A DNA stretch of 64,000 nt from Nitrososphaerota archaeon (GCA_016200045.1 JACQFN010000018.1:62001-126000), one strand, 5' to 3'; positions 40,210-49,728 are shown, counted from the stretch's first letter. The notes: generated from the sequence alone by a model not told the origin. Numbers and translations are program-made.

Positions 40210-41937
40210 GTGGCAAAGGACGATAGGACGCGTTCCGAGAGGACCTGCGACGTCCTTGTCGTCGGCGCGGGCGGGGCCGGACTAAGGGCAGCAATCGAGT
40301 CCCACGACGCCGGCGCGGATACTCTGATTGTCTGCAAGACGCTCCTCGGGAAAGCTCACACCGTCATGGCCGAGGGCGGGATCGCAGCCGCCCTCGGGAA
40401 CGTAGACCCGGAGGATTCGTGGAAGGTCCACTTCTCGGACACCGTCGTCGAAGGGCAGAACCTCAGCAATTGGAGGATGGCCGAGATATTCGCGAAAGAA
40501 GCGATCGACAGGGTATACGAACTGGAGGAATACGGGGCCCTCTTCGACAGGACTCCGGAAGGGAAGGTGAGCCAGAGGGCGTTCGGCGCACACACCTACA
40601 AGCGCCTGTGCCACATAGGCGACAGGACCGGGCTCGAATTGATTAGGACCCTTGAGGACCAAGTCGTCAAGCGCGGAGTGACGGTCATGGACGAGGTCGC
40701 GATTACCAGGATCCTCCGGTCTCGGGAAAGCGGGAATGCGACGGGTGCACTCGGGATCGACATACGGACAGGGGGGCTGATATTGTTCAGGTTCAGGGCG
40801 CTGATCCTGGCCACCGGTGGGTGCGGGAAGGTATACCAGGTGACCTCGAACTCCTACGAAAGCACTGGAGACGGCCTCGCGCTTGCGTACAGGGCCGGGG
40901 CTAAGCTGATGGACATGGAGATGATCCAGTTCCATCCGACCGGCATGATTTACCCGATAGGGGTGAGGGGCCTGCTAGTCACGGAAGCGGTCCGCGGAGA
41001 GGGAGGGGTGCTGACGAACGCCATGGGGGAGCGCTTCATGTCGAAGTACGACCCGAAGAGGATGGAGCTCTCCGCCAGGGACATAGTGGCGAGGGCCATC
41101 TATTCGGAAATCGTAGCTGGCAGGGGGACGCAGAGCGGCGGGGTTTACCTTGACATTTCCCACAGAGGGGCGGAGTACATCCGGAACAAGCTCCCGAGCA
41201 TGTACGACCAGTTCATCGAGTTCGCAGGGGTCGATATCACGAAGCAGAAGATGGAGGTAGCCCCAACGGTCCATTATCAGATGGGAGGTGTAAGGGTCGA
41301 CCCCGAGTCGGGAGAGACCTCGACGAAGGGGATCTTCGCCGCAGGGGAGGTCGCCTGCGGCCTACACGGCGCAAACCGCCTGGGGGGGAATTCGCTATCG
41401 GACATCCTTGTATTCGGCCGAAGGGCGGGCGCGGCGGCCGCCGTCTTCTCCGCGTCGACCGTGGCGGAGAGCGTAGATGATGCCGAGTTGGAGAAGGAAG
41501 TGGACAGGGTCCTGGCACCGCTCTCTGACAAGCCCGGCACGAACCCGTTCTGGATGAAACGGCAGATAGCGAAGAACATGTGGGAGCACGTAGGGATAGT
41601 CAGGAACAAGGCCGACCTGGATGCAGGGCTCGCGGAGGTGGCGCGTCTGGGCGAGGCGGCCGCAGAGGTCAGGGCACCAGGGGAAAGGGCGTACAACCAA
41701 GCATGGCTCGACACCCTCCAGGTATCGGACATGCTCCTCGTCTGCGAGGCGATAATCAGGTCTGCCCTGGCCAGGACTGAGAGCAGAGGAGCCCACACGA
41801 GGTCGGACTATCCGCGCCCGGACCCGAAGTGGCTCGCAAACATAATAACGGTGGAGAGGGACGGAAAGATGAAACACGAGCTTGAACCTGTCCCCGTGCC
41901 GCCCCCCGAGCTCGACGCGCTCATCAATAGAGAGTAG
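40210..41937 (+). CDS. sdhA: Succinate dehydrogenase/fumarate reductase flavoprotein subunit
   Basis: 575 residues from the GTG at 40210; a TTG at 40180 is an alternative. FAD site VLVVGAGGAGLRAAIESHDA at about 16-35, the covalent-FAD HTVMAEGGIAAALG, the active-site FHPTGM and LTEAVRGEGG-like VTEAVRGEGGVL, and GANRLGGNSLSDILVFGRRA are all SdhA features. It oxidises succinate to fumarate. It is followed after 6 nt by sdhB. Confidence 0.95.
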   Translation: MAKDDRTRSERTCDVLVVGAGGAGLRAAIESHDAGADTLIVCKTLLGKAHTVMAEGGIAAALGNVDPEDSWKVHFSDTVVEGQNLSNWRMAEIFAKEAIDRVYELEEYGALFDRTPEGKVSQRAFGAHTYKRLCHIGDRTGLELIRTLEDQVVKRGVTVMDEVAITRILRSRESGNATGALGIDIRTGGLILFRFRALILATGGCGKVYQVTSNSYESTGDGLALAYRAGAKLMDMEMIQFHPTGMIYPIGVRGLLVTEAVRGEGGVLTNAMGERFMSKYDPKRMELSARDIVARAIYSEIVAGRGTQSGGVYLDISHRGAEYIRNKLPSMYDQFIEFAGVDITKQKMEVAPTVHYQMGGVRVDPESGETSTKGIFAAGEVACGLHGANRLGGNSLSDILVFGRRAGAAAAVFSASTVAESVDDAELEKEVDRVLAPLSDKPGTNPFWMKRQIAKNMWEHVGIVRNKADLDAGLAEVARLGEAAAEVRAPGERAYNQAWLDTLQVSDMLLVCEAIIRSALARTESRGAHTRSDYPRPDPKWLANIITVERDGKMKHELEPVPVPPPELDALINRE

Positions 41938-41943
41938 ACAGGC

Positions 41944-42822
41944 ATGAGCCAGGCCATGGCTACGACTCCTTCGCCCGGGCCGGTTCGGCTGAGAGTCAGG
42001 AGGGGGTCTGGCTCCGACCCTTCCGTGTTCAGGTACGACTCCTTCGAAGTCCCCTGGGAGGAAGGGATGGTCGTTCTGGACGCAGTCCACTACGTCCAGG
42101 CCATGGTGGACCCTACCCTCTCCGCGCGATGGAACTGCAAGGCGGCCAGGTGCGGGTCCTGCTCCGCCGAAATCAACGGGAGGCCCAAGCTAATGTGCAA
42201 GACCCGCGTGGACTCGATCGACGGAGAGATTACCGTCGAGCCGATGAAGGCCTTTCCGCTCCTGAAGGACCTGGTGACAGACGTAGGCGAAAACTGGAAG
42301 GTCGCTGCCATGATACCGGCCTTCTCCCCGAAGTCGCCAAAGGCGCGCGAGTGGAAGTTCTACCAGAGGGACGTCGAGCGGTCGCGCGAATTCAGGAAAT
42401 GCATCGAATGCTTCCTCTGCCAGGACGTCTGTCACGTGATCAGGGAGCACGAGGCGGAATACATCGGGCCGAGGTGGGTCGTCAAGGCAGCCTCTCTCGA
42501 CATGCATCCGATGGACTCCCTCAACAGGTCGAAGTTCATGAAGGATGCCGGCGGGCTCGGATACTGCAACATCACGAAGTGCTGCCAGGAAATCTGCCCA
42601 GAACACATCGTCATAACGGACGACGCGATAATCCCGGAGAAGGAGAGGGTCGTAGACAGGCGATACGACCCGGCCGTCTGGCTCTACAGAAACCTTCCCC
42701 GCGACCAGCGGCAGCTTGAGGTCGCCATCAAGAAGGTGTTGAAGCTGGCTTTCTGGGCGGCCCTGTTGGCTCCCCTTGTCGCGGTCCCGATACTCTTCCT
42801 GGCAAAGGCCCTCCTCGGCTAG
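41944..42822 (+). CDS. sdhB: Succinate dehydrogenase iron-sulfur subunit
   Basis: 292 residues. Cysteines 65, 70, 73 and 85 form the [2Fe-2S] site (CKAARCGSC); 153, 156, 159 and 163 form the [4Fe-4S] site; 208, 214 and 218 sit as for a [3Fe-4S] centre, with an extra Cys213 beside 214. Unusually for SdhB, the C-terminus ends in a hydrophobic segment (about 268-290, FWAALLAPLVAVPILFLAKA), which could anchor the subunit in the membrane. Faces two convergent anchor candidates. Confidence 0.95.
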   Translation: MSQAMATTPSPGPVRLRVRRGSGSDPSVFRYDSFEVPWEEGMVVLDAVHYVQAMVDPTLSARWNCKAARCGSCSAEINGRPKLMCKTRVDSIDGEITVEPMKAFPLLKDLVTDVGENWKVAAMIPAFSPKSPKAREWKFYQRDVERSREFRKCIECFLCQDVCHVIREHEAEYIGPRWVVKAASLDMHPMDSLNRSKFMKDAGGLGYCNITKCCQEICPEHIVITDDAIIPEKERVVDRRYDPAVWLYRNLPRDQRQLEVAIKKVLKLAFWAALLAPLVAVPILFLAKALLG

Positions 42823-42831
42823 GCCCGGCGG

Positions 42832-43011
42832 CTATCGTATCGCGACGGATAGGAAGACGAGGGTGAAGCCCCCGGCCGCGATGATGCCTATTGTGGAAGG
42901 TCCGTAGCCTATCGAGCTCGCCGCTATGCTGCCCAGGATAATAATCGCGAGTCCCAGTGCGAAAAGTGGATAGCGGGCGCGCTTCGGCATCCGCTGCTCC
43001 TTTCCCATCAT
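42832..43011 (-). CDS. Small two-helix membrane protein, candidate SDH anchor subunit
   Basis: 59 residues (or 58 from the second ATG at 43008), found in the gap after sdhB. A basic N-terminus (KEQRMPKRARY) precedes two hydrophobic segments, LFALGLAIIILGSIAA and TIGIIAAGGFTLVFLSVAI. It starts 4 nt after the stop of the upstream multi-helix protein, so they are co-transcribed. By position it may be a small SdhD-like subunit, but no haem or quinone residue is evident, so function is inference only. Confidence 0.6.
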   Translation of the reverse strand: MMGKEQRMPKRARYPLFALGLAIIILGSIAASSIGYGPSTIGIIAAGGFTLVFLSVAIR

Positions 43012-43015
43012 TCTT

Positions 43016-43711
43016 TCAAAGCCTCAACAGTGTCGGGTCCGGGAATCCTGCCGCAACCCCTCTAAGGAAGAGGTCCGCAAACACAATTGTGAGTAGGCTT
43101 ATCCATGCGAGTGCCTCGTGATGCTTGTTCAGCCAGCTCTGCTTGTCGTAGACACTCTTCCTCAACCCCCCGCCGAAGGCGCAGCTGTAGCAGTTCATGT
43201 TCCCTCCGACGATGTGCCTGAAGGCGTGGCACGAGAGTGTCCAGCCGCTGAGCAAGAGCGCGTTCGCGAGGAGGACGATGCTCCCTAGCCTGAGGGTCCC
43301 CGAGTAGGCAAGGGACTGGTAGAAGTCGAAATAGAAGAACGGAAGGATCGCAATGCCCGCGTAGAGGAAGTATCGATGGAAATTCTCAAGCTGAAAGACA
43401 GCGCTCCTCTCTCCGGTGTACTTCCTCTCCGTCCCGTCTCCTCTGTCCGGGTTCGCGCACCCCAGAGGATGCTTGAATAGGTGCCTGTGGTAGTCCTTCC
43501 TGTACGCGTAGCAGGTAAGGCGGAACGCCCCCGGTAGGGGGACGATTAGTACAGTCGGGCTGTAGAACGGGTCGATGTAGCCGGCGAAGGCTTCCATCGG
43601 GTAAGCCAAGAGCGCCCAGAAACCCGCCGCGAGCACCGCAACAAACGACCATAGCCTCCAGTTCGGCTCGATTAGCTCGTAAGGGAAGAGCCCCTTGATG
43701 TCTATCTTCAC
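43016..43711 (-). CDS. Polytopic membrane protein, probable SDH cytochrome-b/anchor subunit
   Basis: 231 residues and about five transmembrane helices (about 20-40, 48-65, 110-130, 145-165, 200-220). Conserved-looking polar motifs are TCYAYRKDYHRHLFKHPLGC, the stretch LENFHRYFLYAGI, and SCHAFRHIVGGNMNCYSC, with several His that could ligate haem. It is encoded convergently next to sdhAB. I recall similar RKDYHRH-type proteins beside sdhAB in some archaea and actinobacteria, but this could not be verified here. It is unlike classical SdhC/SdhD and SdhE. Confidence 0.55.
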   Translation of the reverse strand: MKIDIKGLFPYELIEPNWRLWSFVAVLAAGFWALLAYPMEAFAGYIDPFYSPTVLIVPLPGAFRLTCYAYRKDYHRHLFKHPLGCANPDRGDGTERKYTGERSAVFQLENFHRYFLYAGIAILPFFYFDFYQSLAYSGTLRLGSIVLLANALLLSGWTLSCHAFRHIVGGNMNCYSCAFGGGLRKSVYDKQSWLNKHHEALAWISLLTIVFADLFLRGVAAGFPDPTLLRL

Positions 43712-43769
43712 GACTGTCTCGTCCCTTGCATGGGCTCACTCCAAGGGCTAAAAGCCATTCTCGTTCAGC

Positions 43770-44192
43770 CTAGCGCGACCCTTCCGTGCCGTCCTGGCCG
43801 TCGTAAGTAGCTCCCAGGTACCCGTAGACCCCGGTCTTCAGCGCCTTCATTCCGAGCAGCGCGCACTTGATCCTGGAGGGTCCCAGTTCGGGGTTTCCAA
43901 GCATACCGAGGATGTCCTGCTTCGAGAGCTGCTTCACCCACTCGAGCTCCTTCCCCTTGGCGAGCTCGGTCAGCATGGAGGCGGAAGCCTGGCTTATTGC
44001 GCAGCCGCGCCCTGAGAACATGATCTCTTCTATGGTCTTGCCGTTTCCGACCTTGATCTGTATGTCGACCTCGTCACCGCACAGTGGGTTGGTGTCGTGG
44101 GAACTGATGTCGAAGTGCTCGAGCTTGCCGAAGTTCCTCGGGTTCCGGTAGTAGTCGAGGACGACCTCTCTGTAGATGTCGGCGCTGCTCAA
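43770..44192 (-). CDS. sufU: Fe-S cluster scaffold protein SufU/IscU-like
   Basis: 140 residues. The three cluster/zinc cysteines are in NPLCGDEVDIQ, SGRGCAISQAS and SRIKCALLGMKAL. SufU-type proteins accept persulfide from SufS; IscU-type are scaffolds, and the distinction is not certain here. It overlaps sufS by 4 nt and closes the operon. Confidence 0.92.
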   Translation of the reverse strand: MSSADIYREVVLDYYRNPRNFGKLEHFDISSHDTNPLCGDEVDIQIKVGNGKTIEEIMFSGRGCAISQASASMLTELAKGKELEWVKQLSKQDILGMLGNPELGPSRIKCALLGMKALKTGVYGYLGATYDGQDGTEGSR

Positions 44193-45457
44193 AGCCTGAA
44201 GATCCGCCCTGCCTTCTCGAGACCGGCCTTCAGCGCGTCGACGTCGTCCTGTCCGTTGTAAACATGGAAGCTCGCCCTGCTAGTTGCGCTCACGTCGAGC
44301 CAGCGCATCAGCGGTTGGGCGCAGTGGTGTCCCGAGCGAATTGCGATGCCTTCCTCGTCCAAGATGGTAGCCAGGTCGTGAGGGTGGACGTCCCCCAGGT
44401 TGAAGGAGAGCACCCCTCCCTTGTTCTCCGGCTCACGGGGGCCGTAGTGCTTGAACCCCTTCACCCCTGTCAGCGACTCCAGCGTATACCTCAGCAGGGC
44501 CATCTCGTGTTCCCTCACCTTGTCCATCCCGACATGCGTCAGGTAGTCGACCGCAGCTCCGAGCCCGATCGCGTCCGCTATGTTCACAGTCCCGGCCTCG
44601 AACTTGTAGGGCACGTCGTTCCATGTCGAATGGTCGAGGAACACCTCCTTGATCATTTCTCCTCCGCCGTGGAACGGGTCAATCTCTTCTAGGAGCTCCT
44701 TGCGCGAGACGAGCGCCCCGATGCCGGTGGGGCCCAGCATCTTGTGTCCCGAGAAAGCGTAGAAATCGCAGCCGATGGCGGCAAAGTCCACCGGGAAGTG
44801 GGGGACCGCCTGGGCCCCATCGACCACCGTGGCCGCCCCGACTTTCCTTGCCATCGAGCAGACCTTCGCGACGTCGTTTATCGTACCCAGCACGTTGGAA
44901 CAGTGAGTGACCGCGACGAGCGCGGGAGAATCCCGCAAGACCTCTTCCAGACTCGCGATGTCGAGCGTCCCCTCCGGGGTCAGGCTTACGAACCTCAGGT
45001 TGGCTTCCTTCCTCTTTGCGAGGAGCTGCCACGGGACTATGTTGCTGTGGTGCTCCATCAGAGTGGTGACGAGCGTGTCCCCCTTCTTGACGAACTTCTC
45101 ACCCCAAGAGAACCTCACGAGGTTTGTGGACTCTGTGGTCCCCCGGGTGAAGACCAGTCCCTTCGGAGACGCGCCCACGAAGCGCGCCGCCTTTTCGCGT
45201 GCCCCCTCGTACGCCTCGGTGGCCTCCTCGCCCAGCCTGTGGACGGAGCGGTGCACGTTGGAGTTGTACCTTGAATAGTAGTCGACGAGTGCCTCGATCA
45301 CCTGCCGGGGTTTCTGAGTGGTGGCGGCGTTGTCTAGGTAGACGAGCCGCTTGCCGTTGACCTCTCTCTTCAGAATGGGAAAGTCCCGTCTGATGGCCTC
45401 CAAGTCGATAGGTTCAGTTTTCAGCAAACCCGGTGAGACTCCTTCAGACCTCGACAA
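44189..45457 (-). CDS. sufS: Cysteine desulfurase SufS
   Basis: 422 residues, class V PLP enzyme. YLDNAATTQKPRQVIEAL at the start, the PLP lysine in FSGHKMLGPTGIGALV, and the catalytic cysteine in RSGHHCAQPLM show the group II (SufS/CsdA) form. It provides sulfur for cluster assembly. The TTG start at 45457 overlaps the Rieske gene by 14 nt. Confidence 0.95.
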   Translation of the reverse strand: MSRSEGVSPGLLKTEPIDLEAIRRDFPILKREVNGKRLVYLDNAATTQKPRQVIEALVDYYSRYNSNVHRSVHRLGEEATEAYEGAREKAARFVGASPKGLVFTRGTTESTNLVRFSWGEKFVKKGDTLVTTLMEHHSNIVPWQLLAKRKEANLRFVSLTPEGTLDIASLEEVLRDSPALVAVTHCSNVLGTINDVAKVCSMARKVGAATVVDGAQAVPHFPVDFAAIGCDFYAFSGHKMLGPTGIGALVSRKELLEEIDPFHGGGEMIKEVFLDHSTWNDVPYKFEAGTVNIADAIGLGAAVDYLTHVGMDKVREHEMALLRYTLESLTGVKGFKHYGPREPENKGGVLSFNLGDVHPHDLATILDEEGIAIRSGHHCAQPLMRWLDVSATSRASFHVYNGQDDVDALKAGLEKAGRIFRL

Positions 45458-45752
45458 AAATCGTCCCGCCCTCTATTTTAACATTGAAGCGTCTCAACGG
45501 CTCGGTCGCAGGCGGGTTCATCACCTCCCCGGTCCTAAGGTCGAACTGCGAAAGATGGAGGGGACAGACCACCCTCTCTTCGAGGACGAACCCGAGCCCC
45601 AGGTCGGTCTCTTCGTGGGTGCAGGTCCCGCTCACAGCGGAGACCACTCCCTCTATCTTCGACATCAGCAGATGCTCACCCCCTATGTCGAGGGGCCTCA
45701 TGGACCCCTCTTCGAGGTCGGAGTCCTTCAAGGCTGGGACAAACTGGGGCAT
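45444..45752 (-). CDS. Rieske-type [2Fe-2S] ferredoxin
   Basis: 102 residues. Ligands Cys44, His46, Cys63 and His66 (CTHEETDLGLG, CPLHLSQFD) define a soluble Rieske ferredoxin like those of dioxygenase systems; no membrane anchor. A GTG at 45761 giving a 4-nt overlap with sufD is an equally possible start. It lies inside the suf operon, between sufD and sufS, so it may donate electrons during cluster assembly or be an assembly client; that link is inferred. Confidence 0.9.
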   Translation of the reverse strand: MPQFVPALKDSDLEEGSMRPLDIGGEHLLMSKIEGVVSAVSGTCTHEETDLGLGFVLEERVVCPLHLSQFDLRTGEVMNPPATEPLRRFNVKIEGGTIFVEV

Positions 45753-45757
45753 CGGCT

Positions 45758-47188
45758 TCACCTGTACTTGTAATGCCTTTCGAAGATGTCTTCCGTCTGC
45801 TTGACTTCCGGACCCGACTCTCCGGTCTCTCCAAGGAGAGCCTCCCGGTCGACGAGCCTCCGGTTCTGCCCTTGCCACTTTCCTTCGATCATGAACCTGG
45901 CCCCTTCGCGGGTCTGCTCGATGGGGACCCTGGAGAGGACGGGCTCGAAGAACCCAAGCACGACCGTCCTCTTCGATTCGTCAAGGTCCAGACCCCTCGC
46001 CATGAGATAGAACAGCTGCTCCTCGTCGATCTGGGCGACCGAGGCGGAGTGCGTCGCCCTCACCTCGTTGTTGTCGATTTCAAGCCCGGGTATCCCGTCA
46101 GACTTCGCCGAGCGGTCCAGGATCATCGCGTGGTGGGCGAGGTATGAACGGGAGTTCTTGGCGGCGTGGACGATCCTGATCATGCCCTTGAAGATCGACT
46201 GCGATTCCCCTTTCAGCACCCCCCTGGCCTGGGTCGAGCCGGTCGAGTCCGGGGAGTTGTGGACAAGGTTCGTCTCGAAGTCGTAGCGCTGCTTGCCGTC
46301 GGTGAAGAAGATCTCGAACCCCTCGGCAACGGAACCCCTGCCGTTCAGGAGGAAGTTTGTCCTTGACCGGGAGACGGACGCTCCCAGAGAAACGGAACTT
46401 GCCGTTGCCTTCGAATCGTTCTCGGTTTCGATGGCCCGATTTGAAAGGTGGACGGCCTGGCCGTCGAGGAGCTGCACGGACGAAAGGTCGACATGAGACC
46501 CGGGCTTCGAACGGACCTCTAGGGTCGAAGCCACCAGGGACGGTGCTGCGCTTCCCTTGGAGTACAGCTCTTCGAGGAACACGAGCTTCGACCCCTCTTC
46601 GGCGAGGATGAAGTTCTGCTCGACCACCGCCGTATCTGGTGCGGAGGTCAGGAGCATCCGTCTAAGGGGCTTGTCCATTATGACTCCCTTCGGGACGTAC
46701 ACGAAGGTGCCGCAGTTGAAGAACGCGTTGACGAAAGCCGCGTATCTGTCGCCCTCGGAGGCTACCAGCCTCCCCTCGAACAGGCTCTTCAGCAGCAGCT
46801 CGTGCCTAACTAGAGCCGAATGGAGCGGAAGAAGCTCGACCCCCGAGGACCTGACCGAGTCCTCTAGCTCGGAGTGGACCTCGGTCCTGTTCCCCTGCAG
46901 GAGGATGTTGCTCTCCTTCCCTGTGAGGAAGCCGCTGAAGAATTCTCGGAAGTCGATCTCCTGCGCCTCCCCGCTTACCCTGAACTGGGAAAGGTCGAAC
47001 CCGGCGATCGAAACATACTTCGTGTAGAGCGGGTTCTTCTCGAGGGGAAGCGAAACGAAGCTCTGGTAGGACTTCAGCCTGGAGTCGGTCAGCCACCCGG
47101 GCTCTGCGAGGGACTTCGAAAGGGCGGCGACAGACTCTTCTCCGAACGCGCCCATCGCCGACTGGTAGACCTCTGGGATTGCGCTCAC
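45758..47188 (-). CDS. sufD: Fe-S cluster assembly protein SufD
   Basis: 476 residues of the SufBD beta-helix family. The C-terminal half carries ARGVLKGESQSIFKGMIRIV and DEEQLFYLMARGLDLDESKR. Compared with the SufB at 47280 it is the more divergent paralogue. It forms SufB-SufC2-SufD. Ends within a few bases of the Rieske gene. Confidence 0.93.
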   Translation of the reverse strand: MSAIPEVYQSAMGAFGEESVAALSKSLAEPGWLTDSRLKSYQSFVSLPLEKNPLYTKYVSIAGFDLSQFRVSGEAQEIDFREFFSGFLTGKESNILLQGNRTEVHSELEDSVRSSGVELLPLHSALVRHELLLKSLFEGRLVASEGDRYAAFVNAFFNCGTFVYVPKGVIMDKPLRRMLLTSAPDTAVVEQNFILAEEGSKLVFLEELYSKGSAAPSLVASTLEVRSKPGSHVDLSSVQLLDGQAVHLSNRAIETENDSKATASSVSLGASVSRSRTNFLLNGRGSVAEGFEIFFTDGKQRYDFETNLVHNSPDSTGSTQARGVLKGESQSIFKGMIRIVHAAKNSRSYLAHHAMILDRSAKSDGIPGLEIDNNEVRATHSASVAQIDEEQLFYLMARGLDLDESKRTVVLGFFEPVLSRVPIEQTREGARFMIEGKWQGQNRRLVDREALLGETGESGPEVKQTEDIFERHYKYR

Positions 47189-47195
47189 CCGGGGG

Positions 47196-47282
47196 TCAGC
47201 CTACCGCGTTCGTCATTTCGAGAGACATGAGCCTGTTGAACTCAACGGCGTACGCCATAGGGAGCTCTTTGGCAAAGGGCTA
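47196..47282 (-). other. In-frame TAG and conserved 27-codon SufB C-terminal extension
   Basis: After the TAG, the same frame reads PFAKELPMAYAVEFNRLMSL then EMTNAVG and a TGA. This is what SufB proteins carry after the MVVNGF motif. The extension ends 7 nt before the SufD start, restoring the tight spacing seen elsewhere in the operon; without it there is a 91-nt gap. A GAG-to-TAG change would explain the codon. Confidence 0.8.
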
Positions 47283-48605
47283 GAGGAACCCATTGACCAC
47301 CATGCTGAGGGCATCCCCCTCCGAGATTCCCCTGGACATCAGGTAGAAGAGCTGCTCCTCCCCGACCTTTCCCACGCTCGCCTCGTGCGTCACAGTGGCG
47401 TCGTCCTCCTGGATCTCCATGTACGGGTAGGTCGCGGTCGTGCTCTGCGGGTCGATCAGGAGCGCGTCGCAGCGGACGGTGCTCTTGACGTTCTTCGCCC
47501 CCTTCGCGATGTGCAGGAGGCCGCGGTACGCGGTGTGCCCCCCGTCTTTGGAGACTGAACGGGAGATGATCCTGGAGGTGGTGTCCTTCGCAAGATGGAT
47601 TGCCTTTCCGCCCGTGTCCTGAACCTGTCCTGCGCCGGCGTACGCGACCGAAATGATGTCGGCCTTGGCCCTGGGCCCGAGGAGATAGATCGAAGGGTAT
47701 TTCCTGGTGAGCTTGGAACCCCCGTTGAAGTCCACCCAGCTGACGGTTGCCTCCTCGTGGGCGTGCGCCCTCTTTGTCACGAGGTTCAGGACGTCTCTCG
47801 ACCAGTTCTGCAGTGTCGTATACTTGACGAAGGAGCCCTTGCGCGCCACAATCTCCACGATGGCGGAGTGGAGAGACTGGGACGAATAGACGGGAGCGGT
47901 ACAACCCTCAATGTAGTTGACCTCGCTGTACGGCTCGGCCACTATCAGAGTCCTCTCAAACTGCCCCATGTTCTTCTCGTTGATCCTGAAGTACGCCTGC
48001 AGAGGCGTCGTCACCTTGACCCCCTCGGGGACGTGCACGAAGCTCCCTGCGCTCCACACCGCGGTCTGAAGCGCAGCGATGTAGTTGTCCTTGTACGGGA
48101 CCACGGTCCCGAAGTACTTCTTCATCAGTTCGGGGTACTCCTTGAGCGCGGTGACCGTATCGGAAAAGACGACGCCCTGCTTCGTAAGCTCCCCCTGGAG
48201 GCTGTGGTATACGGCCTCGCTCTCGTAGATCGCGCCGACGCCCGCCAGGAATTTCTTCTCCGCTTCTGTGATGCCCAGCTTGTCGTACGTCCTCTTGATG
48301 TAGTCCGGGAGCTCGTCCCAGGACTCCGCAGCCTTGTTGGTGGGGCTGGCATAATAGTGGAACGACTGATAATCGATTTCCGCGAGCTCGGGGGCCCAGG
48401 CCGGGGGCTTCAAGTCGAGGAAGTACCGGAGGGCAGCCATCCTGATCTGCTCCATCCATGCGGGTTCGTCGTGCATGCGGACGATCTCCTGGACGACTCT
48501 CTCGCTCAGCCCCTTGGTCCCCTTGACTGCGTATGAGTCGACCGGGTCGCTGAAACCGTACTTCTCCTTGTAATCCTCCGTGACTACGTCTACTTTGGAA
48601 GCCAT
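47280..48605 (-). CDS. sufB: Fe-S cluster assembly protein SufB, interrupted by in-frame TAG near the C-terminus
   Basis: 441 residues up to a TAG at 47280-47282. Signatures are YASPTNKAAESWDELPDYIK early, VPYKDNYIAALQTAVWSAGS in the middle and GEEQLFYLMSRGISEGDALS near the end. The frame continues past the TAG without change for 27 codons to a TGA at 47196, encoding PFAKELPMAYAVEFNRLMSL, the expected SufB C-terminal helix. Full length would be about 469 residues, normal for the family. So either the stop is read through, or this is a nonsense mutation or sequencing error. The palindrome at 48625-48638 lies just upstream. Confidence 0.95.
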   Translation of the reverse strand: MASKVDVVTEDYKEKYGFSDPVDSYAVKGTKGLSERVVQEIVRMHDEPAWMEQIRMAALRYFLDLKPPAWAPELAEIDYQSFHYYASPTNKAAESWDELPDYIKRTYDKLGITEAEKKFLAGVGAIYESEAVYHSLQGELTKQGVVFSDTVTALKEYPELMKKYFGTVVPYKDNYIAALQTAVWSAGSFVHVPEGVKVTTPLQAYFRINEKNMGQFERTLIVAEPYSEVNYIEGCTAPVYSSQSLHSAIVEIVARKGSFVKYTTLQNWSRDVLNLVTKRAHAHEEATVSWVDFNGGSKLTRKYPSIYLLGPRAKADIISVAYAGAGQVQDTGGKAIHLAKDTTSRIISRSVSKDGGHTAYRGLLHIAKGAKNVKSTVRCDALLIDPQSTTATYPYMEIQEDDATVTHEASVGKVGEEQLFYLMSRGISEGDALSMVVNGFL

Positions 48606-48624
48606 CCATCTCTCACTGCTCTGT

Positions 48625-48638
48625 ATAACATATGTTAT
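48625..48638. promoter_or_regulatory. Palindromic operator in front of sufB
   Basis: ATAACATATGTTAT is a perfect 14-bp palindrome, 20-33 nt upstream of the sufB ATG. A TATA-like CTTTTATCGG lies further upstream (about 48645-48654), so the palindrome sits near the transcription start, a repressor position. It matches the site before sufC at 13 of 14 bases. Confidence 0.6.
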
Positions 48639-48655
48639 TTTCCCCGATAAAAGCG

Positions 48656-49435
<780 letters not shown>

Positions 49436-49459
49436 TCAGAACGGCGACCCTTCAGAATC

Positions 49460-49485
49460 TATTTAAGCCTATAACATAGGTTATA
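49460..49485 (-). promoter_or_regulatory. sufC promoter: TATA box plus near-palindromic operator
   Basis: Positions 49470-49485 (TATAACATAGGTTATA) form a 16-bp inverted repeat with one mismatch. Immediately downstream on the minus strand, GCTTAAATAG (about 49459-49468) is the TATA box, about 25-34 nt from the sufC ATG. The operator thus overlaps the BRE side, unlike at sufB where it lies downstream of the TATA box. Confidence 0.6.
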
Positions 49486-49728
49486 CCAAAGGAACTGCTC
49501 TGAAGCCTGGCGACCCCTGGAGTCAACAGTTCTGCTCAACCACGGCGAGTCAGTCGAGTTCGAGTGGCGGAGGGGGCGGGATTTCCGAATTCCCGGCCAA
49601 GCTCGGGGCTGCAATTCTCGTCACCGTCACCATTGCAGGGGCCAATGTCCTGGTTGGACGCATCAGCGTCCCAGGCGCCTGGGGCTCGGGACGGCATCGA
49701 GAAACGCGATTTACGCTTGGAAAAGGCG
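49486..49728. other. Gene-poor gap upstream of sufC
   Basis: About 240 nt without a confident gene. On the plus strand, one frame from about 49500 reads through a Ser/Gly-rich stretch and then FPAKLGAAILVTVTIAGANV, which looks like a membrane helix, to a stop near 49790, but it has only a CTG to start from and overlaps the GAF gene on the other strand. It may be a decayed gene or chance. Confidence 0.3.
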
